The notes under the pieces are model-generated. The model searched no databases. It was not told the origin of the DNA and saw only the letters and a list, made by a program, of their open reading frames with translations. Source: Victivallales bacterium (lineage in GTDB: Bacteria > Verrucomicrobiota > Lentisphaeria > Victivallales > Victivallaceae). Taken from it: a stretch of DNA of 8,352 nucleotides. The translations under genes and the position numbers were made by a program. Positions 1 through 6,289 of the stretch are shown here, piece by piece; position 1 is the first letter of the stretch, and each line of letters opens with the position of its first letter. The DNA lies in the NCBI GenBank assembly GCA_030634125.1, contig DAOWBJ010000060.1, positions 1 through 8,352 on the forward strand. The letters are read 5' to 3'.

Positions 1-1288
1 ATTCATACTCCTCTTTTAGAAGTTTTTTTCCTCTTTTTTTGAACTCTTCAAGGGTTATTTCTTTTCTGTTGAGTAGATATGAAATCCACATAAAACCTAA
101 GAAGTGATGATTATATTCTTTCATTTGTTCGATGTTTTCAGATAGATCATCGTTCATCGATTTTTTATCTATATCCTTCATTGGTCTTCTTATTATGCTT
201 CTAACTTCAGGCATAACTATCTCAGCCGTATGATAATCTATATCCTTGAGTTTTACTAGATCAGATTGAGTATTTATGTTTGCGAACACTGATGGCTGAA
301 GATTGTTTTCTTTTAGTATATCTTCAATTGCATACAAATTAACTGCATTTGAAAGTCTGATAAAAACATCAGCACGTGGTAAAGAAAATTGTAAAAACTC
401 TTTAGGAAAATAATAATTGCTAAAGGCACAGCTTACTTTATCATTTTTTAAAACTATGGCTAGCCATGAAAATTTTATCATGTGATTTATCTTTAAGTTT
501 TTATTTTCTCCATAAATAAATATTTTCCGCTTTTCTGTTTCTCTCATACTGCATGGAGTTCCCATAATCATTTTAACATCATTTAGGCTGTTTCCTAGCA
601 AAACTTTATCGAGACAATATTTCTTCAATAATTGGAAATTCGTTTTATAATCTTTTTTCATCTGAGAAAATGCATTCGATACAAATATTGAAAAGGTCAA
701 AGAGATAAATGGATTTATGGGTTTTAGCTTTTTGGGTATTCTTTTATTTATCATCAATTGAAATTCGTTTAGAGATAAACTTTTTATATTTAATGTACTG
801 TTAACACGCTCAATTGGATTACTAAATACTCTTTCCTGAAAATTTCTCATTTTCCCCGCGTAGTATTTCTTCACTATTCTTAATTTCCCAATAGGTGGTT
901 CTACTATAGAAACTAATTTCCCATTTTTAAAGATGAAAAAATACCTGCTTCTCCTTTTTATAAAAAACCAAGATATACATTCATATTTCGCATTATTTTT
1001 TAATATCTTGAATTGATAACGGAAGTTCTTGCCAAAAATATTTTCAACCTCGTCTTGAGACACGCCAAACTTCAATTTTTGAATATTTTCAACCTTACTA
1101 ATTTCAGATTTGTAAGGATAGTCCGGCATCAAAGATACCATGGAGACTCCTTTAAACGAGCTGTTTCTCTTGTCTATTTTATGTAAAATATCCATTTTGC
1201 TAGGAGAAATATGATTAGCTCCTAATGAACTAAAAAAGAAAGGAAATAGTAATATAAATATGAGATTAGTTTTTATTATGTCTCTCAC
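1..1288 (-). CDS. Secreted protein of unknown function with two BamE/SmpA-like motifs (C-terminus beyond window)
   Basis: The frame is open from a GTG at 1288 through the left window edge, giving at least 429 codons without a stop. I chose the GTG because GGAGGT lies 5 nt upstream and because it adds a classical signal peptide: a short charged start (VRDIIKTN), a hydrophobic core at about residues 9-22, and a small-residue cleavage zone near SSLGA (20-24). The first ATG (residue 32) would lose all of this. Two stretches resemble the N-terminal motif of the BamE/SmpA-OmlA fold (G-x-S-x-x-E/D-V-x-x-x-x-G-x-P): LKFGVSQDEVENIFGKN at 72-88 and LLGNSLNDVKMIMGTP at 230-245, the latter followed by an FIYG strand at 257-260. 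The protein is basic and AT-rich in its coding. I do not recognise the whole protein. An exported or envelope role is inferred from the signal peptide only. The NTase gene ends 40 nt upstream on the same strand. Confidence 0.8.
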   Translation of the reverse strand, partial: MRDIIKTNLIFILLFPFFFSSLGANHISPSKMDILHKIDKRNSSFKGVSMVSLMPDYPYKSEISKVENIQKLKFGVSQDEVENIFGKNFRYQFKILKNNAKYECISWFFIKRRSRYFFIFKNGKLVSIVEPPIGKLRIVKKYYAGKMRNFQERVFSNPIERVNSTLNIKSLSLNEFQLMINKRIPKKLKPINPFISLTFSIFVSNAFSQMKKDYKTNFQLLKKYCLDKVLLGNSLNDVKMIMGTPCSMRETEKRKIFIYGENKNLKINHMIKFSWLAIVLKNDKVSCAFSNYYFPKEFLQFSLPRADVFIRLSNAVNLYAIEDILKENNLQPSVFANINTQSDLVKLKDIDYHTAEIVMPEVRSIIRRPMKDIDKKSMNDDLSENIEQMKEYNHHFLGFMWISYLLNRKEITLEEFKKRGKKLLKEEYE

Positions 1289-1293
1289 TCTTT

Positions 1294-1299
1294 ACCTCC
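1294..1299 (-). promoter_or_regulatory. Ribosome binding site that fixes the GTG start
   Basis: On the minus strand GGAGGT is followed by 5 nt and then GTG at 1288. It is one of the strongest Shine-Dalgarno matches in the window and decides for the GTG over the ATG at 1195. Confidence 0.75.
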
Positions 1300-1328
1300 A
1301 TGAAACAATTGGTATAATTTACTGACTG

Positions 1329-1769
1329 TTACGATAATTCTTCAACATCTGCTTTATCTTTTGAGCTTGAAGTTGATTTCTTATTTTTTATAAGATCACT
1401 TTTGCCTATAAAAGAAACTTCGATATTTCCGTATTTCCCTCTGATAAGGTTTTTCTTTGCTTCAGTAAACTCAACCCCATCAATTTGGTTAAGGAAATCT
1501 ACTCTGACTGGAGCAACACCAAAAGTAACAATATTGCCGTTTGCTGAAAACAGTGCTTTGTCAAGTTCTTTTCTTGAAAAACCGAATCCTTCAAGAGCTT
1601 TTACTACTTTTTCAATGTTGTCAGGATAAGCATTGAAGAATATGTCAATATCTTTTGTGAATCGTGGAAATCCGTGAAACGCGACAGCATAACCACCTAC
1701 AATCATATAATCAACGCCGTTTTCTTCTAGTAACGCTAATAGTTCTTTGAAGTCTTGCTGGATATGCAT
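1329..1769 (-). CDS. Nucleotidyltransferase (MNT/AbiEii-like, Pol beta fold)
   Basis: 146-residue minimal nucleotidyltransferase. The signature runs from VGGYAVAFHG (24-33) to RFTKDIDIF (36-44): the GG helix plus metal-binding Asp40 and Asp42, with Asp91 in VRVDFL as the likely third acidic ligand. The C-terminal block DLIKNKK (125-131) to KDKADVEEL (137-145) is typical of this standalone family, although the usual Gly-Arg between the two halves is replaced by serines. The start at 1769 matches the usual family N-terminus, about 15-20 residues before the GG motif, and AGGGA lies upstream. The start lies inside the preceding small gene with a 59-nt overlap, so translation is probably coupled. 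The fold transfers nucleotides to protein, RNA or small molecules; the target is unknown. Related NTases serve in toxin-antitoxin and phage-defence modules, but no HEPN or AbiEi partner is present, so such a role is only a possibility. Confidence 0.85.
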   Translation of the reverse strand: MHIQQDFKELLALLEENGVDYMIVGGYAVAFHGFPRFTKDIDIFFNAYPDNIEKVVKALEGFGFSRKELDKALFSANGNIVTFGVAPVRVDFLNQIDGVEFTEAKKNLIRGKYGNIEVSFIGKSDLIKNKKSTSSSKDKADVEELS

Positions 1770-1902
1770 ATAAAAAATTCCCTGCTTCTAAGCGGAGTTG
1801 TTCCAAGGCGTCCAAACGATATTCCGGTGTTTGGCTTTTCCAGAACTTCCTGTCCTCAATAGCTTGTTTTTCGCTAGTTGTATTTTTTATTATTTTTTCC
1901 AT
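1711..1902 (-). CDS. Small conserved partner protein of the nucleotidyltransferase
   Basis: 63-residue charged protein. Its order of blocks, EDRKFW (16-21), TPEYRLDALEQLR (25-37) and a C-terminal ARLQRTISV (49-57), is a pattern I recognise from small hypothetical proteins encoded directly upstream of standalone GG-x-A-V-x-x-H-G nucleotidyltransferases. The first part should be helical, and the tail TRRKRR is strongly basic. The last 59 nt overlap the nucleotidyltransferase gene in another frame, and the conserved RLQR tail lies inside that overlap, which argues that both frames are real. The function is unknown; a regulator, antitoxin or substrate of the NTase are all possible. There is no clear Shine-Dalgarno, and a promoter lies so close upstream that the mRNA may be leaderless. 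Confidence 0.7.
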   Translation of the reverse strand: MEKIIKNTTSEKQAIEDRKFWKSQTPEYRLDALEQLRLEAGNFLYAYPARLQRTISVTRRKRR

Positions 1903-1907
1903 AATAT

Positions 1908-1936
1908 ATAATAAGTTCAGAATTATCTAATATCAA
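1908..1936 (-). promoter_or_regulatory. Candidate sigma70-type promoter for the two-gene NTase module
   Basis: On the minus strand, TTGATA (1936-1931), a 17-nt spacer and TATTAT (1913-1908) lie directly upstream of the ATG at 1902. The expected start site falls at or next to the ATG, implying a leaderless transcript. The region is AT-rich, so chance matches are common. Confidence 0.4.
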
Positions 1937-1944
1937 GTTTTTGT

Positions 1945-3150
1945 TTAGCCTTTATCGATAATGATGCCTTTCCGCTGAAAGGTTGGCACGTCGAGGTCTT
2001 CGCCCTGATGATTTATTGGTGAGGTGTTTAAAAATATTCCTCTGGAAATATTTTGCAGGGGTAATTCCGCTTGTTCCAGTTCCGCCCCGAAAAGACTGTC
2101 CAGTTTAGGCTTTTCTTCCGGTATTTGAGCTTTTTTAACGCCGAAATTCATATTTACAGGAGTTTCTTTTTTGACTTTCTGCGTATCAAACTTTATAGCT
2201 ATAGTGGTTATTTGAACTTGGTCTCCGTAATTTTCGGCAGTATTTGTCCCGACAATTAAATTACATTCAGGACTGACAAATTTCTCAAAAGCTTCGAGAG
2301 TTTTCTTTGTTTCGTCAATTTTCAGGTCTTTGCCGCCGGTTAATGAAACTATTACCGTGTCGGCTTCTTTTATTTTTTCCATACCGCCAAGCAATGGTGA
2401 ATCCAGCATTCGCTGAAGCGCGATGTGATTCCGGTTTAAGCCGTCATTTGAATTAGCTACGCCTACTCCTATGCTGGCAGAACTTTTTTGTTTGTTCAAA
2501 GCTTCTTTGATGTCGGCGAGGCTGGCGGCGAGTAGATTGTCATGGCTGATAATTTCGCTGACGCCTATAATTGTTCTGGCAACTTCATTGTCCGCCATTT
2601 CAAAGGCTTTATCAACGGGGGTGTCGCCCGGCAGGCAGGTAAATAATAAATCATTGGGCAGATATAATAAAATATCCGCTACCGGCAATAATTCCTTGAT
2701 GCCGCTTTCAGCTATTCGGCGTTTGCTGTGTCCTTCCATGGAAAAAGGCATAGTTATAATGAATATTGATGAAATTTTAAGTTTTCTGGCTATTCCGGCA
2801 AATGCCGCGACGCCGCCGGTAGCGGTACCTCCGCCGAGCCCGCCGACAACTATCAATAAGGAACTATCGCTGATAAGGTCTTCAATACTGGCGCGTTCAC
2901 GGGATATTGAACGTTGACCTTCGAGAACATTGCCGCCGCAGCCTTTACCCTGACGCCATTTATTGTCGGCAAGGAATTTTTGTTCGCTGTTCAGCGGAGA
3001 ATTATCCAGGATATTTGAATCAGTATCAACTGCCAATAGTTTCAAATGCGCGGCATGCGGAGAGGCTGTCAGTCTGCTGACAATTTTGACTCCGGCACCG
3101 CCGAGTCCTATTACTGTAACTGGTCCCTTATTTTCTTTTTGTTGTTCCAT
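1945..3150 (-). CDS. ftsZ: Divergent cell division protein FtsZ with altered T7 loop
   Basis: 401-residue tubulin-like GTPase that forms the cytokinetic ring. The GTP-binding face is recognisable: VIGLGGAG (13-20), AVDTD (40-44, usually VNTD), the tubulin signature as GGGTATG (106-112, usually GGGTGTG), PFSMEG (135-140), PND (165-167) and AFEMADNEV (182-190). The oddity is the T7 synergy loop. Ungapped alignment to the usual N-x-D-F-A-D-V-K gives AASLADIK (208-215), so the first Asn and Asp become Ala208 and Ser210, and only the second Asp (Asp213) remains. Residues 320-380 form a linker. The end carries LDVPTFQRKG (386-395), a good match to the conserved C-terminal peptide that binds FtsA. 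The start lies 5 nt after the ftsA stop with only a weak AGA-type ribosome site, suggesting translational coupling. Either GTP turnover is slow or altered, or this lineage uses a different catalytic arrangement. Confidence 0.93.
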   Translation of the reverse strand: MEQQKENKGPVTVIGLGGAGVKIVSRLTASPHAAHLKLLAVDTDSNILDNSPLNSEQKFLADNKWRQGKGCGGNVLEGQRSISRERASIEDLISDSSLLIVVGGLGGGTATGGVAAFAGIARKLKISSIFIITMPFSMEGHSKRRIAESGIKELLPVADILLYLPNDLLFTCLPGDTPVDKAFEMADNEVARTIIGVSEIISHDNLLAASLADIKEALNKQKSSASIGVGVANSNDGLNRNHIALQRMLDSPLLGGMEKIKEADTVIVSLTGGKDLKIDETKKTLEAFEKFVSPECNLIVGTNTAENYGDQVQITTIAIKFDTQKVKKETPVNMNFGVKKAQIPEEKPKLDSLFGAELEQAELPLQNISRGIFLNTSPINHQGEDLDVPTFQRKGIIIDKG

Positions 3151-3155
3151 GATCT

Positions 3156-4433
3156 CTAAATTTTAAGTGATTTATATACATCTGAAAGCGAACGCAAAAA
3201 ACGGCTGGCCACGCCGTCAGCACTGTTTAATATTTTTTCGGCAATACTGGTTTTCTGCTTGGAATTAATAATTTGATTAAATTCTTCGGCGAATTTCAAA
3301 GTCCCCCAGGCTGTGGCGTAGCGCGGATCTTCTATCCCGGCAGTCGCGCCGTTTGACGCGAATGGTTGACCGACGCGAACCGGCAGATGAAATACTTCCC
3401 GGAATAATTCGGAACTACGCGGAAGCGATGCGCCGCCGCCGGAGATAATGCCGCCGGAACCGAGATTTTGTAAAATGTTTTGTGCCGCTAATTTCGCGTG
3501 AATAATTTGAAAAGTTTCCCGTAAACGCAGATCAATTATTTTTTCAAATGAAGCCAAAGGTATTTTTCTCACGCCGCCCGGACCTGTCGGGGTTTCAACG
3601 AAAACTTTACGCTGCTGGATGTGTTCAACGATAGTTCCTTCCTGAAACAATTTCCGGCAATCCGATATATGTAAATCCAAACCAAGCGACAAGTCATTAG
3701 CGAGATGTTCAAAACCTACAGGTAAAACTCCGCTGGCGAGTATTCCCATGTTGAATATGGCAAGGTATTCGCAGGTGCCGGCACCCATATCCAGAAGTAA
3801 TGCGCCGTTTTCTTTTTCTTCATCGGTCAAAACTCCGTACGCGGAAGCTATTCCGCTGAAAACCGGTGCGGGATCATCATCAAATCCTGCATCACGAAGT
3901 AATGAATAAAAATTCTCGATCTGATTGGTTTTGCCGTGAACAGCGTGAATACAAACTTCAAGTTTATGCGCGATCATATCGATTGGATTGCGGACGCGTT
4001 TTTGTCCGTCGAGCAGAAAATACGAGTCAAAAGAATTAATAAGCGTTCTGTCATAGGGGATATTGTTTGACTGCGCGTTTTGGACGGCTGTCGCGATTTC
4101 TTCGTCACCGATGCGGTTATCTTCGTTATGAACGAAAACAGTACCGGAACCCTGATATGATAAAATGCTTGCCCCGGTTATTGATAAGGCGATTATATTA
4201 CTGTCATTTATCGCGCGGTTTGAACTTTCATCCGCCTGGGCAATCGCTTTGGTGAGTTGTTCGAGCGCGGTGTCCATATCGACAATCTCGCCTTTGATGA
4301 CTGAATTATTAGACGGACATTCCCCGAATCCAATTACCGCGAGTTTTTCGTCCGATGATGTTTCACCTATTAAAACACATATTTTGGATGTGCCCATTTC
4401 TATCGCTGTAATGATATTGTGCTGTTGAAACAT
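3156..4433 (-). CDS. ftsA: Cell division protein FtsA, membrane anchor of FtsZ
   Basis: 425-residue actin-like ATPase, close to the usual length of about 420. Phosphate-1 is AIEMGTSKICVLIGE (10-24). The FtsA-specific 1C subdomain spans about 84-162 and contains SITGASILSYQGSGTV. Phosphate-2 is LLDMGAGTCEY (213-223), with Ala218 where Gly is usual. The adenosine motif is ISGGGASLPRS (330-340), and VASRFLRSLSDVYKSLKI (408-425) can form the C-terminal amphipathic membrane-targeting helix. FtsA polymerises on the inner membrane and holds FtsZ through its C-terminal peptide, which is conserved in the adjacent ftsZ. The order ftsA-ftsZ is standard, but the gene upstream is a polyferredoxin instead of ftsQ or ddl. 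The start is preceded by only a weak GGA, 10 nt upstream. I saw no convincing promoter in 4434-4544, so read-through from the polyferredoxin is possible. Confidence 0.95.
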   Translation of the reverse strand: MFQQHNIITAIEMGTSKICVLIGETSSDEKLAVIGFGECPSNNSVIKGEIVDMDTALEQLTKAIAQADESSNRAINDSNIIALSITGASILSYQGSGTVFVHNEDNRIGDEEIATAVQNAQSNNIPYDRTLINSFDSYFLLDGQKRVRNPIDMIAHKLEVCIHAVHGKTNQIENFYSLLRDAGFDDDPAPVFSGIASAYGVLTDEEKENGALLLDMGAGTCEYLAIFNMGILASGVLPVGFEHLANDLSLGLDLHISDCRKLFQEGTIVEHIQQRKVFVETPTGPGGVRKIPLASFEKIIDLRLRETFQIIHAKLAAQNILQNLGSGGIISGGGASLPRSSELFREVFHLPVRVGQPFASNGATAGIEDPRYATAWGTLKFAEEFNQIINSKQKTSIAEKILNSADGVASRFLRSLSDVYKSLKI

Positions 4434-4511
4434 ACAATAAATTCCGAAGTCTATGTAAAGTTCAAATTATCTTACTAAAGGTATTACTAATAAGGGGAAA
4501 TTGCTAATTGA

Positions 4512-4552
4512 GAATGAAAAAAATATGTCTTTTTTCTACATTCCTCAGAATG
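4512..4552 (-). terminator. Alternative hairpins between the polyferredoxin gene and ftsA
   Basis: In minus-strand RNA three copies of a 5-nt arm occur in the order CATTC, GAATG, CATTC. The first pair (4552-4548 with 4543-4539) encloses a 4-nt loop. The second pair (4543-4539 with 4516-4512) encloses an A-run/T-run extension with loop GACATA. The two cannot form together. The stems are short and AT-rich, so this is a weak terminator or attenuator candidate at the end of the polyferredoxin gene. Confidence 0.22.
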
Positions 4553-6038
4553 GAAAATCTTTGCCTTTTAAATGATCGGTAACTTGTTTGATGCTGGCGA
4601 CTTTTGCGCGGACTTGTTTTTTGTTACCTGAAACAATTATTGCTTTATCCGGTTTTACCGGACAGATATATTCGCAGGCTCCGCAGCCGATGCAGAGCTC
4701 AGGTCTTACTTCAGGAATAGTCAAGCCTTCCTCCCAGTCAACCATGTGGACCGCTCCGGTCGGACAGTGTTCAGCACAGGCTCCACAGTGAGTGCGGTCG
4801 GTTACCACCACACAACGTTTGTGAAAATATTTTGTCAGGCCGATCTGCAGACGCTTTTTGCGTTCGACGGTTAAAGGGACTAAAGCACCATTAGGGCAAA
4901 TATTGGAGCAAGCCGTACATTCAAATTCACACATGCCGGAATCAAAATCGAGTCGAGGCTGTAGAAATCCGCTCAGTCCATACTGTAATGCCGCCGGTTT
5001 AAGTACATTGCCGGGACAATTACTGACGCAAAGCTGACAGCCGGTACATTTTGAAGTGAAACGGTCAAAATTAAGTGCTCCGGGCGGCATTACTGCTTTA
5101 GGGGAGGGAGTTCCTCTTAATAATTTCGGCACGACTGCCGCGCCGAGTACGGCACTGCCGCCAATAAGTAGAAAATCACGGCGTGAGAGATCAGGTTTGG
5201 CTGACTTAGTTTCTTTTTGATGAACATAATTTATAGCACTGTAACCGCAGACAGCGGCGCAGTTGAAACAGTTTACGCAGCGTTCATTATCTACAATGCC
5301 GTTTTTGATGTCGATGCAGTTAGCCTTGCAGACTTTGGCACATTTCCCGCACTTAATACAAGAGAGATGACTGAACACTATTTTAAACCATGAAATTTTG
5401 GCGAGCAGCCCCAATACAGCACCAGCCGGACATAGTGTATTACAGAATATTCTGCCGCGAAAACCTGCCGCAATCATAATAGCTGTGAAAACGCCGCCGC
5501 CGACTAACAGCAATAGTAGTGAAAACGGTGGATTATGTAAAGGATAGAGATTTTCAAAAACAGCATTGTCCACCAGCAGGTTGTTCAGCCAGGTAAAAGA
5601 CGGCTTGACAACAGCGGCAGTAAAACGCCCGAATATTGCAAAGGGGGCAAATAAACCAAGCGGAATAGCTGCTCCCATAAATATCGCCGCCAGCAGAATT
5701 GCCGGAAATGAATAGCGCAGAAGTCGGCGGTTGCGGGTAAAGATTTTTTTGCGGCGTGGCAATTTAATTATTTTTGCCAAACGAATAGCAATATCCTGAG
5801 ATACTCCGAGCGGACAAATAAATGAGCAGTAAACCCGGCCGAAAATAACAGTTAAAAGGATAAAGAAGGCAAAAACAGCAACAGTAAAGAACGTAACAGT
5901 CCTGATGCCTGACGGAATCAATTGCCGGCAAGGTGCTGTGAAAATATCTTTCGGCAATAGAAAAATTGACAGGAATATGAGCAGAACAAGCAAACTGCAT
6001 ATTACCCGTACTATTTTTAGCGTTTTGTATTTATTCAT
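4545..6038 (-). CDS. NapH/NapG-like membrane polyferredoxin with internal Tat signal
   Basis: 497-residue iron-sulfur electron-transfer protein. Four membrane segments lie at about 8-28, 47-66, 109-131 and 172-192, with NapH-type CSFICP (71-76) and CNTLCP (199-204) on the cytoplasmic side. Two cytoplasmic [4Fe-4S] motifs follow: C227-x2-C230-x2-C233-x3-C237 and C254-x2-C257-x2-C260-x3-C264. Then SRRDFL (285-290) and a short, weakly hydrophobic segment (to about 303), ending in Lys and Arg, form an internal twin-arginine signal. Beyond it lie four more cluster sites: C331/334/337/341, C370/374/377/381, C409/418/421/425 and C449/452/455/459. The second half should be exported folded by Tat after Sec has inserted the first half. 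The protein probably passes electrons across the membrane between a quinol or cytoplasmic donor and a periplasmic partner; neither is visible here. tatA and tatC are divergently encoded next door. The start has only a weak GGG. Confidence 0.9.
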   Translation of the reverse strand: MNKYKTLKIVRVICSLLVLLIFLSIFLLPKDIFTAPCRQLIPSGIRTVTFFTVAVFAFFILLTVIFGRVYCSFICPLGVSQDIAIRLAKIIKLPRRKKIFTRNRRLLRYSFPAILLAAIFMGAAIPLGLFAPFAIFGRFTAAVVKPSFTWLNNLLVDNAVFENLYPLHNPPFSLLLLLVGGGVFTAIMIAAGFRGRIFCNTLCPAGAVLGLLAKISWFKIVFSHLSCIKCGKCAKVCKANCIDIKNGIVDNERCVNCFNCAAVCGYSAINYVHQKETKSAKPDLSRRDFLLIGGSAVLGAAVVPKLLRGTPSPKAVMPPGALNFDRFTSKCTGCQLCVSNCPGNVLKPAALQYGLSGFLQPRLDFDSGMCEFECTACSNICPNGALVPLTVERKKRLQIGLTKYFHKRCVVVTDRTHCGACAEHCPTGAVHMVDWEEGLTIPEVRPELCIGCGACEYICPVKPDKAIIVSGNKKQVRAKVASIKQVTDHLKGKDFPF

Positions 6039-6140
6039 TAAAACCCGGGAATTATGCTTTATCTATATTTATTCTTTTTATGTTCAACTTGTCGATGTCC
6101 ATTGTACTCAGCTTGAGATCCTGTCACAGCTTTAAATGAC

Positions 6141-6179
6141 CTACGCGGCTGTGTTTTTCAGAAATGTTCGACGTTCCAT
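6141..6179 (-). pseudogene. 12-codon frame with twin-arginine motif: stub of a Tat substrate gene or leader peptide
   Basis: GGAGG (6189-6185) lies 5 nt before an ATG that encodes MERRTFLKNTAA and then TAG. R-R-x-F-L-K is the Tat consensus, and K-N-T-A-A resembles the start of the following hydrophobic region, which is absent. Another frame 14 nt after this stop reads QDLKLST and then a short charged tail ending at 6052, which could be a 3' remnant of the same lost gene. The frame lies between a promoter-like element and the polyferredoxin gene on the same strand. The simplest reading is a Tat-dependent partner of the polyferredoxin removed by an internal deletion. A translated leader peptide sensing Tat or translation is the alternative. 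Confidence 0.5.
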
Positions 6180-6206
6180 GATTGCCTCCATTTGCAAATA
6201 TCTACT

Positions 6207-6233
6207 TTGTGGTATATCCTATTCTATTATAAT
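6207..6233 (+). promoter_or_regulatory. Candidate promoter of tatA-tatC
   Basis: A perfect TATAAT lies at 6228-6233, with a weak -35-like TTGTGG 15 nt upstream (6207-6212). The predicted start near 6240 gives a leader of about 50 nt before tatA. The -10 element overlaps that of the minus-strand candidate. Confidence 0.4.
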
Positions 6234-6257
6234 ATATTAACATTAATCTTTTTGCAA
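6229..6257 (-). promoter_or_regulatory. Candidate promoter for the twin-arginine stub and polyferredoxin gene
   Basis: On the minus strand, TTGCAA (6257-6252), a 17-nt spacer and TATTAT (6234-6229). The predicted start near 6222 lies about 43 nt before the 12-codon frame and about 180 nt before the polyferredoxin ATG. It shares its -10 bases with the opposite promoter. Confidence 0.4.
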
Positions 6258-6276
6258 TGTATATAGCTAAAAAAAC

Positions 6277-6282
6277 AGAGGA
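6277..6282 (+). promoter_or_regulatory. Ribosome binding site of tatA
   Basis: AGAGGA lies 7 nt before the ATG at 6290. It selects this start over the in-frame ATG at 6257, which has no Shine-Dalgarno and would add an unusual 11-residue extension to TatA. Confidence 0.75.
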
Positions 6283-6289
6283 CTGTATT

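Noticed and set aside
1193..1195. ATG as start of the left-edge secreted protein
   Set aside because: It would remove the signal peptide and has no ribosome site; the GTG at 1288 has both.
1329..1902. HEPN-MNT or AbiEi-AbiEii toxin-antitoxin pair
   Set aside because: The small partner has no HEPN R-x4-6-H motif and is too short for AbiEi; only the NTase half fits.
2471..2917. 148-codon plus-strand frame opposite ftsZ
   Set aside because: It is antisense to conserved FtsZ motifs, has no recognisable domain, and its long hydrophobic and serine content follows from the complementary strand.
4434..4511. Promoter for ftsA
   Set aside because: TTGAAC and GATAAT-like boxes occur, but not at workable spacing with a second box.
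6257..6289. Upstream in-frame ATG for tatA
   Set aside because: It has no Shine-Dalgarno and adds 11 residues before the usual TatA start, while the ATG at 6290 has AGAGGA at good spacing.
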